Shown: positions 52,272 to 62,353 of the stretch, piece by piece | Layout: every line of letters begins with the position of its first letter | Numbering within the stretch: the first letter of the stretch is position 1 | Made by a program: the position numbers and the translations under genes | Notes under the pieces: model-generated | Databases searched by the model: none | What the model was told of the DNA's origin: nothing | Seen by the model: only the letters and a program-made list of their open reading frames with translations | Assembly (NCBI GenBank): GCA_963730405.1 | Contig: CAVSRW010000003.1 | Coordinates: 37,203 to 101,202, forward strand | Source of the DNA: Gaiellasilicea sp963730405 | Lineage (GTDB): Bacteria > Actinomycetota > Thermoleophilia > Gaiellales > Gaiellaceae | Length of the DNA: 64,000 nt | Direction of reading: 5' to 3'

Positions 52272-52658
52272 GTGCGGTTGATCCTCGTGCGCCACGCCCA
52301 TGCCGAGCCAGGGCACCCGGACGCGCTGCGTCCGCTCAGCGTTCGCGGCCGCGACCAGGCGCGCGAGCTCGGCGAGCGGCTGGCTGCCGAGCGGCCGGAT
52401 CTCGTCGTCTCGAGCCCGCTGCTCCGCGCCCGCGAGACCGCGACCGCGATCGCGAGAGCGGCGGGCGTCGAGCTTCGGATCGACGAGCGGCTCGCTCCGG
52501 GCGCCGCCGCCGACGACGTCGTCGCAGCGGTCGAGGGCGCCGGCGAGACGGTGGTCACGGTCGGCCACCAGCCGGACTGCTCCGAGATCGCGCGCGCGCT
52601 CACCGGCACGGATCCCGGCTTCCCGACCGCCGGCTCCTACGAGCTCGAGGTCAGGTGA
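52272..52658 (+). CDS. Histidine phosphatase (SixA-like)
   Basis: 128 residues. The catalytic RHA motif is in LILVRHAHAEPGHPD, the second Arg in SSPLLRARETA and the second His in VTVGHQPDCSE. SixA removes phosphate from histidine phosphotransfer domains; small phosphatases of this family may have other substrates. GTG 52272 is leaderless by its -10. The stop overlaps a GTG of the ABC ATPase frame (GTGA 52655-52658). Confidence 0.85.
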   Translation: MRLILVRHAHAEPGHPDALRPLSVRGRDQARELGERLAAERPDLVVSSPLLRARETATAIARAAGVELRIDERLAPGAAADDVVAAVEGAGETVVTVGHQPDCSEIARALTGTDPGFPTAGSYELEVR

Positions 52659-52699
52659 GCCGGCGCTCCAAGTCGGCCCACCAGAGCTCTCCACCAGAC

Positions 52700-53548
52700 A
52701 TGTCCAGTGCGATCTCGGTCACCGGCCTGCGCAAGTCGTACGACGGTGTCGAGGCGGTGCGCGGGATCGACTTCGAGGTCGAGACGGGCGAGGTCTTCGG
52801 CCTGCTCGGGCCGAACGGCGCCGGCAAGACGACGACGGTCGAGGTCCTGGAGGGCTACCGGCAGCGCGACGGCGGCGACGTCTCCGTGCTCGGCTTCGAC
52901 CCCGGCCGCGCCGAGCGGGCGTTCCGCGAGCGCATCGGCGTCGTCCTGCAGCAGTCCGAGCTCTGGCCGGTGCTGACCGTGCGCGAGGTGCACCGCATCT
53001 TCGCCGGCTACTACAAGCGGCCGCGCGACGTCGACGAGGTGATCGGCCTCGTCGGCTTGGCCGAGAAGCGGGATGCCCAGGTCAAGACCCTCTCGGGCGG
53101 CCAGAAACGGCGGCTCGACCTCGGCGTCGCGCTCGTCGGCGACCCCGAGCTCGTCTTCCTCGACGAGCCCACAACAGGGTTCGACCCGGCCGCACGTCGG
53201 AACGCGTGGGCGCTGATCCGGTCGCTCCGCGAGCTCGGCAAGACGATCCTGCTGACGACGCACTACCTCGACGAGGCGCAGCAACTGGCGGACCGCGTTG
53301 CGGTGCTCCGCAACGGCGAGATCGTCCGGATCGGCAAGCCCTCCGAGCTGACCGCGAGCGCCGGCGTCCAGATCCGCTACCGGCGGCTCGGCGAGCAGGT
53401 CGTGCTCGAGACCGACGAGCCGACGCGTGCACTGCACGAGCTGACCGGCCGCGCGCTCGCCGAGGGCTTCGAGCTCGAAGAGCTCGAGCTCCGCCGGGCG
53501 ACGCTCGAGGACGTCTACCTCGACCTCGTCTCGGAGGACGAGGCATGA
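52700..53548 (+). CDS. ABC-2 transporter ATP-binding protein
   Basis: 282 residues from ATG 52700. Walker A GPNGAGKTT, Q-loop VLQQSELWPVLT, signature LSGGQKRRLD, Walker B LVFLDEP, switch His in LLTTHYLDEA. This is the drug/lipid exporter subgroup with a C-terminal extension. GTG 52655, overlapping the phosphatase stop, would add 15 polar residues and gives translational coupling; either is possible. The stop overlaps the permease start. Confidence 0.9.
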   Translation: MSSAISVTGLRKSYDGVEAVRGIDFEVETGEVFGLLGPNGAGKTTTVEVLEGYRQRDGGDVSVLGFDPGRAERAFRERIGVVLQQSELWPVLTVREVHRIFAGYYKRPRDVDEVIGLVGLAEKRDAQVKTLSGGQKRRLDLGVALVGDPELVFLDEPTTGFDPAARRNAWALIRSLRELGKTILLTTHYLDEAQQLADRVAVLRNGEIVRIGKPSELTASAGVQIRYRRLGEQVVLETDEPTRALHELTGRALAEGFELEELELRRATLEDVYLDLVSEDEA

Positions 53549-54294
53549 CCCTCTTCTGGCACCAGCTGCGGGCCGAGCAGCTGACGTTCTGGCGCAGCCG
53601 CGAGGCGGCGATCTTCGTCTTCCTCTTCCCGCCCCTGCTCTTCGTGCTGCTCGCCTCGGTCTTCGGCGAAGGGATCGAGGACGGGCGCTCGGTCTCGAGC
53701 TATCTCGTCGCCGGCCTGATCGGCTATGCCGTCGCGAACACGGCACTCGGCGGACTCGCGATCACGCTCGTGATCAGGCGCGAGCAGGGGCTCCTGAAGC
53801 GGCTGCGTTCGACGCCCCTCCCCGGCAGCCTCTACCTCGGCACCGTCCTCCTCTCGAACCTCGTGATCGTGGTGCTTCAGTCGTTGACCGTGATCGCGCT
53901 CGGCGTGCTCCTCTTCGACGCCGATGTCCCGGAGCAGGCGCTGCAGTTCGTCGTCGCGCTCGTGATCGGCGCCGCCTGCTTCGCCGGGCTGGGGCTCGCG
54001 GCCGCTGCGCTGATCCGGTCCCAGGAGGCCGTCGCCGCGGTCGTCAACGTGATCGTGCTGCCGATGTCGTTCCTCTCCGGCGCCTTCGGGGAGACGGACA
54101 ACCTCCCCCGGGTACTCGAGCTCGTCGCCGACGTCCTGCCGCTCAAGTACCTGATCGAGCTCGTGCTCGCGACCTACGTCGACAACGAGCCGATCGCCGA
54201 CCACCTGGGCGCGGTGGGCGTCATGGCCGCCTGGGGGCTGGGCGGCTACCTCGTCGCGCATGCCCGCTTCGGCTGGGAGCCGCGCGAACGTTAG
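53545..54294 (+). CDS. ABC-2 type transporter permease
   Basis: 249 residues, six membrane helices (FVFLFPPLLFVLLASVFG; YLVAGLIGYAVANTALGGLAI; NLVIVVLQSLTVIALGVLLF; FVVALVIGAACFAGLGLAAAAL; VVNVIVLPMSFLSGAFG; AVGVMAAWGLGGYLVAHARFG). The last-loop FLSGAFGETDNLP is characteristic of DrrB-like permeases. ATG 53545 overlaps the ATPase stop (ATGA). Likely exports a lipid or hydrophobic compound. Confidence 0.9.
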   Translation: MTLFWHQLRAEQLTFWRSREAAIFVFLFPPLLFVLLASVFGEGIEDGRSVSSYLVAGLIGYAVANTALGGLAITLVIRREQGLLKRLRSTPLPGSLYLGTVLLSNLVIVVLQSLTVIALGVLLFDADVPEQALQFVVALVIGAACFAGLGLAAAALIRSQEAVAAVVNVIVLPMSFLSGAFGETDNLPRVLELVADVLPLKYLIELVLATYVDNEPIADHLGAVGVMAAWGLGGYLVAHARFGWEPRER

Positions 54295-54326
54295 AGGACT
54301 TCCAACCCGGGGTACCACCAGTTGCA

Positions 54327-54641
54327 ATGCAGGAACTCGCCCCGATCGCCTTCCTCGACGAGGACGGAGACATCCGCGTCAACTTCGGCATGTTCTCCGG
54401 GCGCGAGGCCACACAGGCAGAGATCGACGACCTCGCCCGCACGCTCCTGGACGAGGTGGCCGCAGTCACGATCGTCGCGGAGCAGCGCACGATCGCCGAC
54501 CGCGAGATGGAGGCGTCCGTCCACCAGATCCGAGTCGAGCTGGACGAGGAGGACGATCCGCAGCGTCCGCTCCTGATCGCGGAGCGGTGGGCGCAGGCCT
54601 GTGTCGCCGAGCGGAGCTCTGAGTTCTCCGCGCAGGAGTGA
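54327..54641 (+). CDS. Hypothetical protein, 104 aa, acidic
   Basis: Not recognised. Acidic, with an N-terminal beta-like LAPIAFLDEDGDIRVNFGMF and two amphipathic helices (REATQAEIDDLARTLLDEV and QIRVELDEEDDPQRP). No signal, no Cys beyond one near the end. ATG 54327 lies 8 nt after TACCAC (54313-54318), a weak -10. Between it and typA the 87-bp gap contains a 14-bp palindrome. Confidence 0.55.
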   Translation: MQELAPIAFLDEDGDIRVNFGMFSGREATQAEIDDLARTLLDEVAAVTIVAEQRTIADREMEASVHQIRVELDEEDDPQRPLLIAERWAQACVAERSSEFSAQE

Positions 54642-54669
54642 ACATCCGCGGGAGCGGACGCTCAGCCGC

Positions 54670-54683
54670 GCAGGAATTCCTGC
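54670..54683. repeat. 14-bp perfect palindrome upstream of typA
   Basis: GCAGGAATTCCTGC. It lies about 35 bp before the typA -10 (TACTGT, 54717-54722), a position that would suit an activator or repressor site. Only this copy was noticed. Confidence 0.4.
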
Positions 54684-54728
54684 AGCGCCGCTAGGCCGGG
54701 TCCGCCTGACCGTCGCTACTGTGGCCGA

Positions 54729-56573
54729 ATGGCCGCCCGCTCCGATCTCCGCAACGTCGCGATCGTCGCGCACGTCGACCACGGCAAGACGACGCTCGTG
54801 GACGCGATGCTCTGGCAGTCCGGCGCCTTCCGCGCCAACCAGGACGTCAACGAGCGCGTGCTCGACTCGATGGACCTGGAGCGCGAGAAGGGGATCACGA
54901 TCCTCGCCAAGAACACGGCGTTCCACTACGGCGAGACGAAGATCAACATCGTCGACACGCCGGGGCACGCCGACTTCGGCGGTGAGGTCGAGCGCGGCCT
55001 GACGATGGTCGACGGGGTGCTCCTGCTCGTCGACGCGAGCGAGGGTCCGCTGCCGCAGACGCGCTTCGTCCTGCGCAAGGCGCTCGAGGCACGGTTGCCC
55101 GTGATCCTCGTCGTCAACAAGGTCGACCGGCCGGACGCGCGGATCGAGGAGGTCGTGAACGAGGTCTATGAGCTCTTCCTCGACCTCGACGCCGACGAGA
55201 GCCAGATCGAGTTCCCGATCGCCTACACGAATGCGCGCGAGGGCCGTGCCGGTGTCGAGCCCGAGGCGCTCGCCGACGACCTGCAGCCGCTCTTCGAGCT
55301 GCTGCTCGAGACGATCCCCGCACCGGAGCACGATCCCGAGCACCCGCTCCAGGCGCTCGTCACGAACCTCGACGCGTCACCCTACGTCGGACGGCTCGCG
55401 CTCGCCCGCGTCCAGCACGGGACCATCCGTAAGGGCCAGCAGGTCGCCTGGTGCCGCGCGGACGGGAGGATCGAACGCGCCAAGGTGACCGAGCTCTACG
55501 TGACCGAGGCGCTCGACCGCGTCGAGGCGGACGAGGCCGGTCCGGGCGAGATCGTCGCGGTCGCCGGCCTGCCCGAGGTGACGATCGGCGAGACGCTCGC
55601 CGATCCCGACGACCCGCGCCCGCTCCCGGTCACGCAGGTCGACGAGCCGAGCCTCTCGATGACGATCGGGATCAACACTTCCCCACTCTCCGGCCGCGAG
55701 GGCGAGAAGCTGACCGCGAGCATGCTCAAGGACAGGCTCGACCAGGAGCTGGTCGGCAACGTCTCTCTCCGCGTCCTCCCGACCGAGCGCCCCGACACGT
55801 GGGAGGTGCAGGGCCGCGGCGAGCTGCAACTGGCCGTGCTCGTCGAGCTGATGCGGCGCGAGGGCTTCGAGCTGACGGTCGGCAAGCCGCAGGTCGTGAC
55901 CCAGCTCGTGGACGGCAAGGTGCACGAGCCGGTCGAGCGGCTCGCGATCGACGCGCCCGAGGACTACGTCGGCGTGCTGACGCAGCTCCTCGCGCTGCGC
56001 AAGGGCCGGCTCGAGCAGATGGTCAACCACGGCACCGGCTGGGTGCGGCTCGAGTACCTCGTGCCGGCACGAGGTCTGATCGGCTTCCGCACCGAGTTCC
56101 TCACCGAGACGCGCGGCACCGGCATCCTCCACCACGTCTTCGACCGCTACGAGCCGTGGCACGGGGAACTGCGCACCCGGCCGACCGGGAGCCTCGTCGC
56201 CGACCGCCGCGGCCCCGCCACCTCGTTCGCGCTCCAGAACCTGCAGGAGCGGGGCGCGATGTTCATCGCCCCGACGACCGAGGTCTACGAGGGGATGATC
56301 GTCGGCGAGAACGCGCGTGCCGAGGATCTCGACGTCAACGCGACGAAGGAGAAGAAGCTGACGAACATGCGCTCGTCGACCGCCGACGAGCTCGTCCGCC
56401 TGATCCCGCCGCGGCCGATGTCGCTCGAGCAGGCACTCGAGTTCATCCGCGAGGACGAGTGCATCGAGGTGACGCCGGCGAGCGTGCGCCTGCGCAAGGT
56501 CGAGCTCGACGCCTCCCGCCGCCAGAGCGCGGCGAGCAAGAAGGCGAAGGCGCTCGCTACCGCCGGCGGCTAG
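54729..56573 (+). CDS. typA: TypA/BipA ribosome-associated GTPase
   Basis: 614 residues. G1 AHVDHGKTTLVD, G2 and switch with EREKGITILAKNTAF, G3 DTPGHADFGGEVER, G4 NKVDRPDAR. Then elongation-factor domains and the TypA-specific end with RGLIGFRTEFLTETRGTGI. It acts on ribosome assembly and stress translation. ATG 54729 is 6 nt after TACTGT. It meets the dynamin gene in a 4-bp convergent overlap. Confidence 0.95.
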   Translation: MAARSDLRNVAIVAHVDHGKTTLVDAMLWQSGAFRANQDVNERVLDSMDLEREKGITILAKNTAFHYGETKINIVDTPGHADFGGEVERGLTMVDGVLLLVDASEGPLPQTRFVLRKALEARLPVILVVNKVDRPDARIEEVVNEVYELFLDLDADESQIEFPIAYTNAREGRAGVEPEALADDLQPLFELLLETIPAPEHDPEHPLQALVTNLDASPYVGRLALARVQHGTIRKGQQVAWCRADGRIERAKVTELYVTEALDRVEADEAGPGEIVAVAGLPEVTIGETLADPDDPRPLPVTQVDEPSLSMTIGINTSPLSGREGEKLTASMLKDRLDQELVGNVSLRVLPTERPDTWEVQGRGELQLAVLVELMRREGFELTVGKPQVVTQLVDGKVHEPVERLAIDAPEDYVGVLTQLLALRKGRLEQMVNHGTGWVRLEYLVPARGLIGFRTEFLTETRGTGILHHVFDRYEPWHGELRTRPTGSLVADRRGPATSFALQNLQERGAMFIAPTTEVYEGMIVGENARAEDLDVNATKEKKLTNMRSSTADELVRLIPPRPMSLEQALEFIREDECIEVTPASVRLRKVELDASRRQSAASKKAKALATAGG

Positions 56574-58140
56574 CGCTTCCTCGCCGTCACGAGGGCGGAG
56601 CAGAGCCGCTCGCGGACGCCGAGCTCATCCTCGACCGGGACGATCACGAGCTCCTGCGCGACCGCGTCGACCTGCTCCCGGAGCGAGCGACCTGCCCTCC
56701 GCGCGCGTCTGTTCGCGCCGGCGCCGTTGACGAGCCGCGCCAGAAAAGCAAGCAGGACCCCCGCGGCGGCGCCTCCCAGCAGGAGCCACGTCGGGATCGG
56801 GATTCCCGCGAGCTCCGGGAGCGGGACAACGTCCTCGATCCGGAGCCAGCCGAGCAACGCGAGGGCTGCGAGCCACACACCGCCGGCAGCCAGTGCGAGC
56901 GCGAGCGCGCCCTGGAGCCAGCCGGCGACGCGCCACCAGCGCGGTCGCGAAGTGCGTAGGTCGGCGCCCGCGACGGCGCGGTCGAGGCGGTCCGCCACCT
57001 GGTCATCCGCCGCGACGGCCGCTTCCCGCACGAGCCGCGGCCAGGGCGGCGCGAGGCCTTCGGCCGCACCGTCCGCCAGGCGGCGCGCGGCGCTCGCGAC
57101 CTGCGCCCGCTGGACGTCGGTCGGCGGCCGGCATCGACGTGCGCGTCTGCGGCTGCCGGCGAGTCCGAGAGCCTGAGGCGACGAAGCGGGTCGGGCCGGA
57201 ACCGCCGGAGCCAGCGAATGAGCGGCCAGCCGGTCGCGAGTGAGCCGCGGCGCCGGTGAGCATCCCGCACGGCGCGGACGACGGTCGGAACGCCCGCCGC
57301 CTCCTCGAGCGCCTCCTGGAGGCGCCGCGAGTCCTCTGCCCTGACGCCGCGCGCTCGTCCCTCGCAGCTCGCCGCAAGCGGCTCCGCCGCTTGCTCGAGG
57401 TCGGCGGCCAGCTTGGCCACCGCGGCGTCGCGCGCCGCGACCCGCTCGGCCAGCAGGCGCCGCAGCTCCGGAACTCCGTCGCCGTCCCGCGCCGAGACGA
57501 CGACGAGCGGCAGCTTCGGCAGGCCGTCGCGTTCGAGCAGGCGCTCCATGTCGCGCCGCCACGCCTCGACATCATCCGTTCCAAGCAGGTCGGCCTGGTT
57601 CAGGACGACGCCCATCGCGGCGGCATGTGTCGCGAGCGGCCGGAGGTAGCGGTCGTGCAGCGAGGCGTCGGCGTACTTCTGCGGCTCGACGACCCAAAGG
57701 ACGAGGTCGGCGAGACCGACCACGCGTTCGGCCTCGAGCCGATGCGACGCCTCGATCGAGTCGAAGTCCGGAAGGTCGAGCAGCACGAGACCGCCGAGCC
57801 CGTCGTCGGCGACCCGGTGGCGGCGGCCGATCTCGAGCCAGTCGAGCAACGCGTCCCCGCCCTCCCCCCAGATCGCGGCCTGGCCGGCCGCCGTGGTCGG
57901 CCGGCGGCGCCCGACCGCGGCCAGCTCGGCGCCGGTGAGCACATTGAAGAGCAGCGACTTGCCGACGCCGGTGGGGCCGGCGAGCGCGACGACCGTCGAC
58001 TCGAGCCCGAGCCCGAGCCGCGCACCCGCCCGCTCGACGACGGCGCGAGCGGCTTCGACGTCCGCGTCGTCGAGCCGACCGGCGGCGAGATCGGCCGCCT
58101 CGCGCAGGGCCGCAAGCCGCTGGTCGAGCTTCCCGCTCAC
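56570..58140 (-). CDS. Dynamin-like GTPase 2 of a pair, one frameshift
   Basis: N-terminal part from ATG 58140: P-loop AGPTGVGKSLLFN, G3 LLDLPDFDSIEASH, G4 NQADLLGTDD, in a GTPase domain. Near 57120-57145 the frame changes: LRLSDSPAAADAH ends one and PPTDVQRAQVASAARRL continues the other. The C-terminal part has two membrane helices (ALALALAAGGVWLAALALLGWL; TWLLLGGAAAGVLLAFLARLV). About 520 residues in total. Bacterial dynamin-like pairs in actinobacteria act in membrane remodelling, division or stress. ATG overlaps the first dynamin's stop (ATGA). Confidence 0.75.
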
Positions 58141-59818
58141 GCAGCCCGGCGGATCGCGTCGACGGCCGCGTGCAGCCGCGCGAAGGTGTCCGCCTCCGGC
58201 ACGGCGTCGTCGAGCACGGCGTGGAATCGGCCGGCCTCCTCGCGCAGGAGCCGGTCGACCCGCTCGATCAGATCCTCCCGCGCACGTGAGGCCAGGGTCC
58301 GCACCGCCTGGTCGCCGAAGATCGCCTCGAGCACCTTCTGGCCGACGGCGGAGGTGCCGCCCGCAACGACGATCTCGCCGCCGGTGAGGCCGCCGGTGTG
58401 CGCGAAGACCGCGAGCATTACCGTTAGCCCCGCGCCGTTGACACCGAGCGATGCCATGCGGGCCGTTGCCCGCTTCGACGCGCCTTCCTCGCGGACGAGG
58501 TCGAAGACGACGCCCTGCCAGGCGCGCACCTCGTCCTCGGCGGAGGCGGCGAGCCCGGCGGTCGCCCGCTCGAGGGCGGGCGCATCCTGGAGCAACGCCC
58601 GTCCGGGCACGCGCTCGCGCCAGGCTCGTGTCGTTCGCTCGGCGGCGCGCTCCGCGGCCGTGCGCACGACCGCCTCGACGCGATGCTCGACCGCCACCTT
58701 GAGCTCGGCATCCGCCGCCGGCGCGCCCGTGACCACGCTCTTGAGCCGGTCGCGGAGCCAGCCGACGCGGGTCTCGAGGGCGCGCATGACGTCGCCGGTC
58801 CCGACGACCTCGTGCCAGCGGGCGAGCACCTCCCCGCGGAGCAGCGAACCGCTCCGCAGCGCGGTCTCGACCTCACGCAGCGCTTCCGCGTAGGCGAGAT
58901 CGGTCTCGGCGCGGAGCTCGGCGGCCGCCGCGAGCTGCTCCATCGCGGCACGCTCGACGGCGAGCGCCCGCACCGGCAGGCTCGCCAGCGCGCCGCGCAG
59001 CGTGCGCCGCACGAGCGCCGACCGCGCCTGTGCATCGGCCGCGAGGCCGTCGAGCCAGGCCTGCACGGGCCAGAGTGCGTCGGCCGGCAGCAGCTCTTCC
59101 TCGAGTTGGACCTCCGGGACGACGAGCACCTCGGCGTCGCCGAGCTGCTCCGTCTCGAGCATCTGCCCCAGGTGCGCCGGCACCTCCCGGTCCGCGTCCG
59201 CCGGCACCCGGTTCAGCACGATCGAAAGCGCTGTCCCGCGGTCGCGCGCCGACCGGAGGAACTCCCAGGGGACAGCGTCGGCGTAGCGCGCCGCCGTCGT
59301 GACGAAGAGCCAGCCGTCCGCCGCGGCGAGCAGCTGGTTCGCGAGGGCGCGATTCTCGGCGAGCACCGAGTCGATGTCCGGCGAGTCGAGCAGCGCCAGC
59401 CCGGGCGGAAGCGAGGTCGTGGTGACGAGCTGGAGCGTTCCCGCCGCACCGGCGCCTCCGCTCACCCGCGCGAGCCCGGGCAGGACGCGGTCGCCTTCGA
59501 ACGCCGGCAGGTCCTCCGGGTTGCAGGCGAGGACGGGCGCCCGCGTCGTCGGCCGGAGCACGCCGGCCGGGCTGACGACCGACGCCGACGAGGCTGTTGA
59601 CGAGCGTCGACTTGCCGGCGCCCGTCGAGCCGCCGACGACGATCAGCGCCGGAGCGTCGATCTGCCGCAGGCGCGGCAGCACGTAGTCGTCCACCTGCGC
59701 GACGAGGTCGTCGCGGACCCGCCGCGCCTCGTCGGTGCCGGGCACGTCGAGTTCGAGCCTCACCGCGGCGGAGGTCGTCTCGGAGCCGCTCCAGCGGAGC
59801 GATCGGATCGGCGGTCAT
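58137..59818 (-). CDS. Dynamin-like GTPase 1 of a pair, two frameshifts
   Basis: Three pieces read in order: MTADPIAPLERLRDDLR from ATG 59818, then (frame change about 59763) VRLELDVPGTDEARRVRDD with P-loop VVGGSTGAGKSTLVNSLVG, then (about 59580, one extra G) VVSPAGVLRPTTRAPVL with G3 LLDSPDIDSVLAENR and LNRVPAD. The remainder is helical with a hydrophobic stretch GLTVMLAVFAHTGGLTGGE near 320 residues from the last frame's start. About 560 residues. The breaks fall in the conserved GTPase part, so they look like sequence errors. Confidence 0.72.
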
Positions 59819-59836
59819 GGCAGCGTGCGTACCCGC

Positions 59837-61552
59837 TCAGCGGCGGACGGAAGCGTGCGCGGCGAGGTAGTACCGCTCCACGTACTCGATCACGGCGCGC
59901 TGCATCGAGAAGCGCGGTGACAGCTGCGCGATCGACTCCTTCATCATCTCGATCCAGCGCTCGCGGTCGTGCGTGTACGTGGGCACAACCTGCTCCTCGA
60001 GCAAACGGTAGAGCTGCTCGCGGTCGGCCTCGTCGGAGGCGCCCTCGATCGCCCAGCCGACCTCCGGTGAATACCCCTCGGCCCACCAGCCGTCGAGGAC
60101 GGAGAGGTTGAGGACGCCGTTCACCGCGGCCTTCATCCCGCTCGTCCCGGACGCCTCGAGCGGCCGCCGCGGCGTGTTCAGCCAGACGTCGCAGCCGCGC
60201 ACGAGCGCACGCGCGACGCCCATGTCGTAGTTCTCGAGGAAGACGATCCGGCCCTGCGCACGCCGGTCGCGGGCGAGCGCGACGATCTCCTGCATCACGT
60301 CCTTCCCCTGAGCATCGGCAGGGTGCGCCTTGCCGGCCACGACGATCTGCACCGGCAGCGCGAGCAGCCGGTCGACGTCGGAGAAGACGAGACCGGCGCG
60401 CTTGTAGGTGGCGAAGCGGCGCGCGAAGCCGATCGTGAGGCGGTGGCGGTCGATCCCTGCGCGCTCGGCGAGCCGCGCCTTCGCGGCCGCGTGCACGCGC
60501 CAGACGGCGTCCGACGGCGCCTCGCGGGCCGCCTCCCAGTTCGCCTCGTCGGGCGGCGCCTCGGGCCGGACTCCCGCGGAGCGGAGTAGCTCGGCGAGGG
60601 CCGGGTCGAGCCATGAGCCGAGGTGGACCCCGTTCGTGACGTGCCCGATCGGCGGCTCCTGGCCGGGCCAGAGCGGCGCCCACATCTCGCGCGCGACGTC
60701 GCCGTGCAGGTCGGAGACGCCGTTCGCATACGCCGAGAGCCGGAGTGCGAACGGGGTCAGGCCGAAGCCGGGCTCGTCGCCGAACCGGCCCAGCTCGAGC
60801 AGGCGCGCGCGGTCGAGCCCGCCCTCCTCGGCGAGCGCGCCCACATAGCGGACGACGAGCTCCTCGTCGAAGACCTCGTTGCCGGCCGGAACCGGCGTAT
60901 GCGTCGTGAAGACGGAGGAGCGGCGGATCGCATCGAGCGCCTCGTCCGTGTCCATGCCGTCGGCGACGCGCGCGCGCAGCCGCTCGAGCTGGAGGAACGC
61001 CGAGTGCCCCTCGTTCAGGTGGAGAACGTTCGGCTGGATCCCGAGCGCGGTGAGGGCGCGGACGCCGCCGACGCCGAGCAGGAGCTCCTGGCGGATGCGG
61101 TGCTCGCGGTCGCCGCCGTAGAGCGCGTCGGTGAGCCAGTCCACCTCGAGCAGGTAGAGCGGGACGGTGCCGACGTCCGAGGTCACGTCCTTACGCCAGA
61201 CCGCCGCCTCGATCGGCTCGCCGGCGAGATCGACGGTGACGGACACGTCCTCGCGGACGAGCCCGACCGCCTCCGGGTCGACGGGCTGGTAGTCCTCGGT
61301 CTGGCGGCCCGACTTGTCGATCCCCTGGCGGAAGTAGCCGCCGGTGTAGAGGAGGCCGACGCCGACGAGCGGGACGCCGAGCTCCGCCGCAGCCTTCAGG
61401 TGGTCGCCGGCGAGGACGCCGAGACCGCCGGAGTAGATCGGGAGCCGCTCGTGGATCCCGAACTCCATGCTGAAGTAGGCGACGAGCAGATCGTCGTCCT
61501 CGCCCCTGGTCCGCTGCCACCAGCTGACCGTGTCCGCGGTCGCGTACGGCAC
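59837..61552 (-). CDS. glgP: Alpha-glucan phosphorylase, short type (GT35)
   Basis: 571 residues, the short phosphorylase type (about 550-850 in the family). AYFSMEFGIHERLPIYSGGLGVLAGDHLK near the start, VTNGVHLGSWLDP in the middle, and the PLP-Lys region EASGTSGMKAAVNGVLN. It releases glucose-1-phosphate from alpha-1,4-glucans. GTG 61552 follows TAGTTT (61565-61560) by 7 nt, which overlaps the stop of the dienelactone hydrolase gene. Confidence 0.9.
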   Translation of the reverse strand: MPYATADTVSWWQRTRGEDDDLLVAYFSMEFGIHERLPIYSGGLGVLAGDHLKAAAELGVPLVGVGLLYTGGYFRQGIDKSGRQTEDYQPVDPEAVGLVREDVSVTVDLAGEPIEAAVWRKDVTSDVGTVPLYLLEVDWLTDALYGGDREHRIRQELLLGVGGVRALTALGIQPNVLHLNEGHSAFLQLERLRARVADGMDTDEALDAIRRSSVFTTHTPVPAGNEVFDEELVVRYVGALAEEGGLDRARLLELGRFGDEPGFGLTPFALRLSAYANGVSDLHGDVAREMWAPLWPGQEPPIGHVTNGVHLGSWLDPALAELLRSAGVRPEAPPDEANWEAAREAPSDAVWRVHAAAKARLAERAGIDRHRLTIGFARRFATYKRAGLVFSDVDRLLALPVQIVVAGKAHPADAQGKDVMQEIVALARDRRAQGRIVFLENYDMGVARALVRGCDVWLNTPRRPLEASGTSGMKAAVNGVLNLSVLDGWWAEGYSPEVGWAIEGASDEADREQLYRLLEEQVVPTYTHDRERWIEMMKESIAQLSPRFSMQRAVIEYVERYYLAAHASVRR

Positions 61553-61562
61553 GGCGCGGAAA

Positions 61563-62327
61563 CTAGCGCGTCGCGCCGCTCTGCCGCTCGATGAAGGCGA
61601 GCGTCCGGTCCCAGGCGTCGGCCGACGCGTCGGCGAACTCTTCGAACTTGCGGTCGAAGAAGCTGTGCGGCGCGCCGTCGTAGATCTCGATCTCGTGCTC
61701 GACGCCGGCCTCGTCGAGCGCCTGCTCGAACTCGCGGACGACGTCGACGGGAATGCCCTCGTCGGCGCCGCCCATCAGCGCGAGGATCGGCGCCCGCAGC
61801 TCGCCGGCCCGGGAGGTCGGCCCGGCCGAGCCGTCGCGCCCGACCCCCGGCCGCCCGTAGAAGCCGATCGCCCCGGCGAGCCCGTGCCCGCCCGCGGCGG
61901 CGAGCCACGAGTGCCGGCCGCCGAAGCAGAAGCCGACCGTGAAGACGGAGGTGGCGCCGTCGTCACGCAGCCGCGCGACAGCAGCCGCGACGTCGGCCTG
62001 GACGCCCTCGCCGGTCGTCTGCTCGACGTGCGGGCCCCACTCGAAGTCGTCGCCGCGCTTCTCGGCACCGGCCGTGCGGCCGAAGTAGTCGATCGCGACC
62101 GCCGCGTGGCCGCGCTCGGCGAAGCGGAGCGCGAGCTCCTCGTAGAAGCGGTAGAGCCCGCGGATGTCCGGGAGGATCACGATTCCGGCGCCGCTCGGCT
62201 CGTCCGGCGTCGCGGCGAAGGCGGCGAAGCGGTTCCCGTCGGCCGCCTCGAGCACGAGGTCGTCGTGCGAGACCGCCGCCCCGGAGATGGCCGGGATCGG
62301 CGGCAGCGAATCGGAGTCGAAGCACAT
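61563..62327 (-). CDS. Dienelactone hydrolase-family protein
   Basis: 254 residues, alpha/beta hydrolase. The Cys nucleophile is in VGFCFGGRHSW, the Asp/Glu region in LMGGADEGIP and the His in GAPHSFFDRKF, giving the Cys-Asp-His triad. The N-terminal 25 residues MCFDSDSLPPIPAISG are an extra lead-in seen in some actinobacterial homologues. Likely opens lactones or cleaves esters. ATG 62327 follows TAGGCT (62339-62334) by 6 nt. Confidence 0.88.
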   Translation of the reverse strand: MCFDSDSLPPIPAISGAAVSHDDLVLEAADGNRFAAFAATPDEPSGAGIVILPDIRGLYRFYEELALRFAERGHAAVAIDYFGRTAGAEKRGDDFEWGPHVEQTTGEGVQADVAAAVARLRDDGATSVFTVGFCFGGRHSWLAAAGGHGLAGAIGFYGRPGVGRDGSAGPTSRAGELRAPILALMGGADEGIPVDVVREFEQALDEAGVEHEIEIYDGAPHSFFDRKFEEFADASADAWDRTLAFIERQSGATR

Positions 62328-62353
62328 GGACCGAGCCTACAATGCGACCCGCC

